DNA of 64,000 bases from Nepenthes gracilis. Taxonomy: Eukaryota > Streptophyta > Magnoliopsida > Caryophyllales > Nepenthaceae. A program made the position numbers and the translations under genes. Shown in pieces: positions 62,701 through 64,000 of the stretch. The stretch covers positions 14,627,268-14,691,267 of the forward strand of contig BSYO01000024.1 of assembly GCA_033239525.1 (NCBI GenBank). The letters are read 5' to 3'. The first letter of the stretch is position 1, and each line of letters begins with the position of its first letter. The notes beneath the pieces are model-generated. The model worked only from the letters and a program-made list of their open reading frames with translations, searched no databases and had not been told where the DNA came from.

Positions 62701-64000
62701 TATTGCTTCTCTTGAGAAAACCAAAAAGTTACGAGATTAAGCTCGATGTTCTGAGAAGTTTTCTCTTCATTTTCTCATTACCTTTCAAACACTTCCATCC
62801 TTCTACATTCGTTGGAGACGTCAGTGAGTTGAAGAAGGAGACTCGATCGTGTTCGACAATTCGAGTGACTAGAGAGGGAAGATTGACGTGAAGACTGGAA
62901 GGTGTCTGGTTCTGTTGCCACGTACAAATCCAAGGAGTTCCTTGGTAGGGATCACAAGACGGGAGTAAGTCGGTTAGGTTAACGCGTCATTACCACCCAA
63001 TCTGTAAGTTAATTTTCATAGTGCATTACTTCCCTAGCCGTTGAAGCCCGGCGGGTTTTTCTCGATTACCGTCGGTATCGAGTTTTCCCTTTGTCACCAA
63101 AAATCGTATCTTTTTACGATTGTTTATGCTCGATTATATTTTGCATGCTTGTCCTTGTCTCATTAGCATCTAGAAATAAATATTCTTTACGTGTATTGGA
63201 TATTTAATTTTTACTGCTTCCGCTATATTTATCAGTGTCAAAACTTGATTGTATAACTAAGGACAAAAAATCCTTTTTCAAAAAGGATGGCATTGATTAT
63301 AAGTAAACCTTTCTCCAGTTTCTAAAAAGGACTCTTTAAGAATCATAATAAAATTAGTAGCACATTTTCACTTGGAGTTGCACCAAATGGATGTAAAACT
63401 GCTTTTCTAAATGAAAATTTAGATGAAAAATTTACATAATACAACCTGAAGGATTCTCAATTAAAGGATAAGAAAATTTAGTGTGTAAATTAAAAAAATC
63501 AATATATGGATTTAAATAAGCCTCACGACAATCGTATCTTAAGTTTCCTGATACCATCTTATTTTTCAGTTTTACAAAAAATATTGTTAATTAGTGTATA
63601 TACCTGAAGGTCAGTTGGAGCAAGTTTATATTTCTGATTCTATATGTTGATGATATATTGCTTGCAAGTAGTGATCTTGAGTTGTTATATAAGATTAATG
63701 GTTATCTCTGTAAAAATTTTGATATGAAAGATATTAGTGAGGCAACTTATATAATAGGAATAGAAATATTTTGAAATAGGTCACATGGATCATTAGGATT
63801 TTCTCAAAAATGACATATTAAAAAAATTTTAGAGAGATTTAGGATGGAGAACTGTGTAACCAATATTACTCCAATTCAGAAATGTGATAAATTTAATTTA
63901 ATGCAATATCCACAAAATAAATGGAAACAAAATCAAATGAAGAAGATTCCTTATAGGTCTGCTATAGAAAATTTGATATATCACAGATTTACACTAGACC
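59780..64000 (+). pseudogene. Old AT-rich Ty1/copia gag-pol, split by a solo LTR, runs off the window
   Basis: Domains in copia order: gag (TTMKFDNTQKIYEHILEM near 59925), a degraded knuckle (FHFYKKVGHFKKDC near 60296, two Cys lost), a protease relic (TWWFDLGSNFHVSKS near 60424, DSG changed to DLG), integrase (LWYKRLCHIYE near 60859, FIDDFSYYYYVY near 61100), RT part 1 (TVGCKWIFKIKHDS near 62130, ending IQK at 62229), the solo LTR, then RT part 2 (DGIDYK from 63281, HQMDVKTAFLNE near 63380, YVDD at 63643-63654) and the start of the RNase H link (ERFRMENC near 63830). Many stops and frame changes. Base use is far more AT-rich than in the copia element at 25 kb, which suits a different lineage or greater age. 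Confidence 0.9.
62230..63280 (+). mobile_element. Solo LTR (1,051 bp), family 1, nested in copia RT, TSD AAAAG
   Basis: It starts TGTTAGAATC and ends CCTTTTTCA, flanked by perfect AAAAG duplications (62225-62229 and 63281-63285). Removing the LTR and one duplication restores the reading IQK-DGIDYK of the host copia RT, which proves the borders. It aligns with the solo LTR at 17967-18938 along its length. A TATA box (CTATAAATA) is near 62605, with four CTCGAG palindromes upstream of it (62356-62560). Confidence 0.93.

Overview
This is plant nuclear DNA from a eudicot. The evidence is AT-rich spacers, GT-AG introns from tens of bases to about 4 kb, plant-only gene families (SINAT, CBL, a plant tail-anchored family) and plant-type LTR retrotransposons. 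The species cannot be named from the sequence. No microbial operon, CRISPR array or prophage was seen.

Left part (1-17.2 kb): the 3' half of a large WD40 gene of the Rav1/DmX type (eight exons, stop at 8333), a 3.4 kb spacer, then a two-exon gene for a plant-specific protein with one C-terminal membrane segment (14212-17169). Middle (17.2-32.8 kb): repeat-rich. It holds two solo LTRs with perfect 5-bp target-site duplications (17967-18938 and 20048-20940) and a decayed Ty1/copia element (25029-30015). That element sits between two copies of the same host segment, apparently through a microhomology-mediated duplication. A miniature LTR element (TRIM) lies in the right-hand host copy.

Right part (32.8-55.3 kb): a 65-aa small subunit of mitochondrial complex I (three exons), UVSSA (two exons), a SINAT-type RING E3 ligase (three exons) and, on the minus strand, a calcineurin B-like calcium sensor (eight exons, one GC-AG intron, a solo LTR in intron 1). 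A Mutator-type MITE with a 9-bp TSD lies just upstream of SINAT. The end (56-64 kb) is repeats: an LTR-like stretch, a gypsy-type gag remnant and an old AT-rich copia element whose RT region is split by a solo LTR of the same family as the one at 17967.

The six host genes do not form a pathway. From memory, their order matches two paralogous Arabidopsis segments (around At2g46540-46560 and At3g61790-61800), so the window may keep a block that was later thinned out in Arabidopsis. The most interesting observations are the copia/host-segment duplication, an array of paired W-box-like palindromes at 27-bp spacing in the copia U3, the repeated CTCGAG motif in the U3 of the solo-LTR family, and the GC-AG intron in the CBL gene. 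No clearly new biological system was found.
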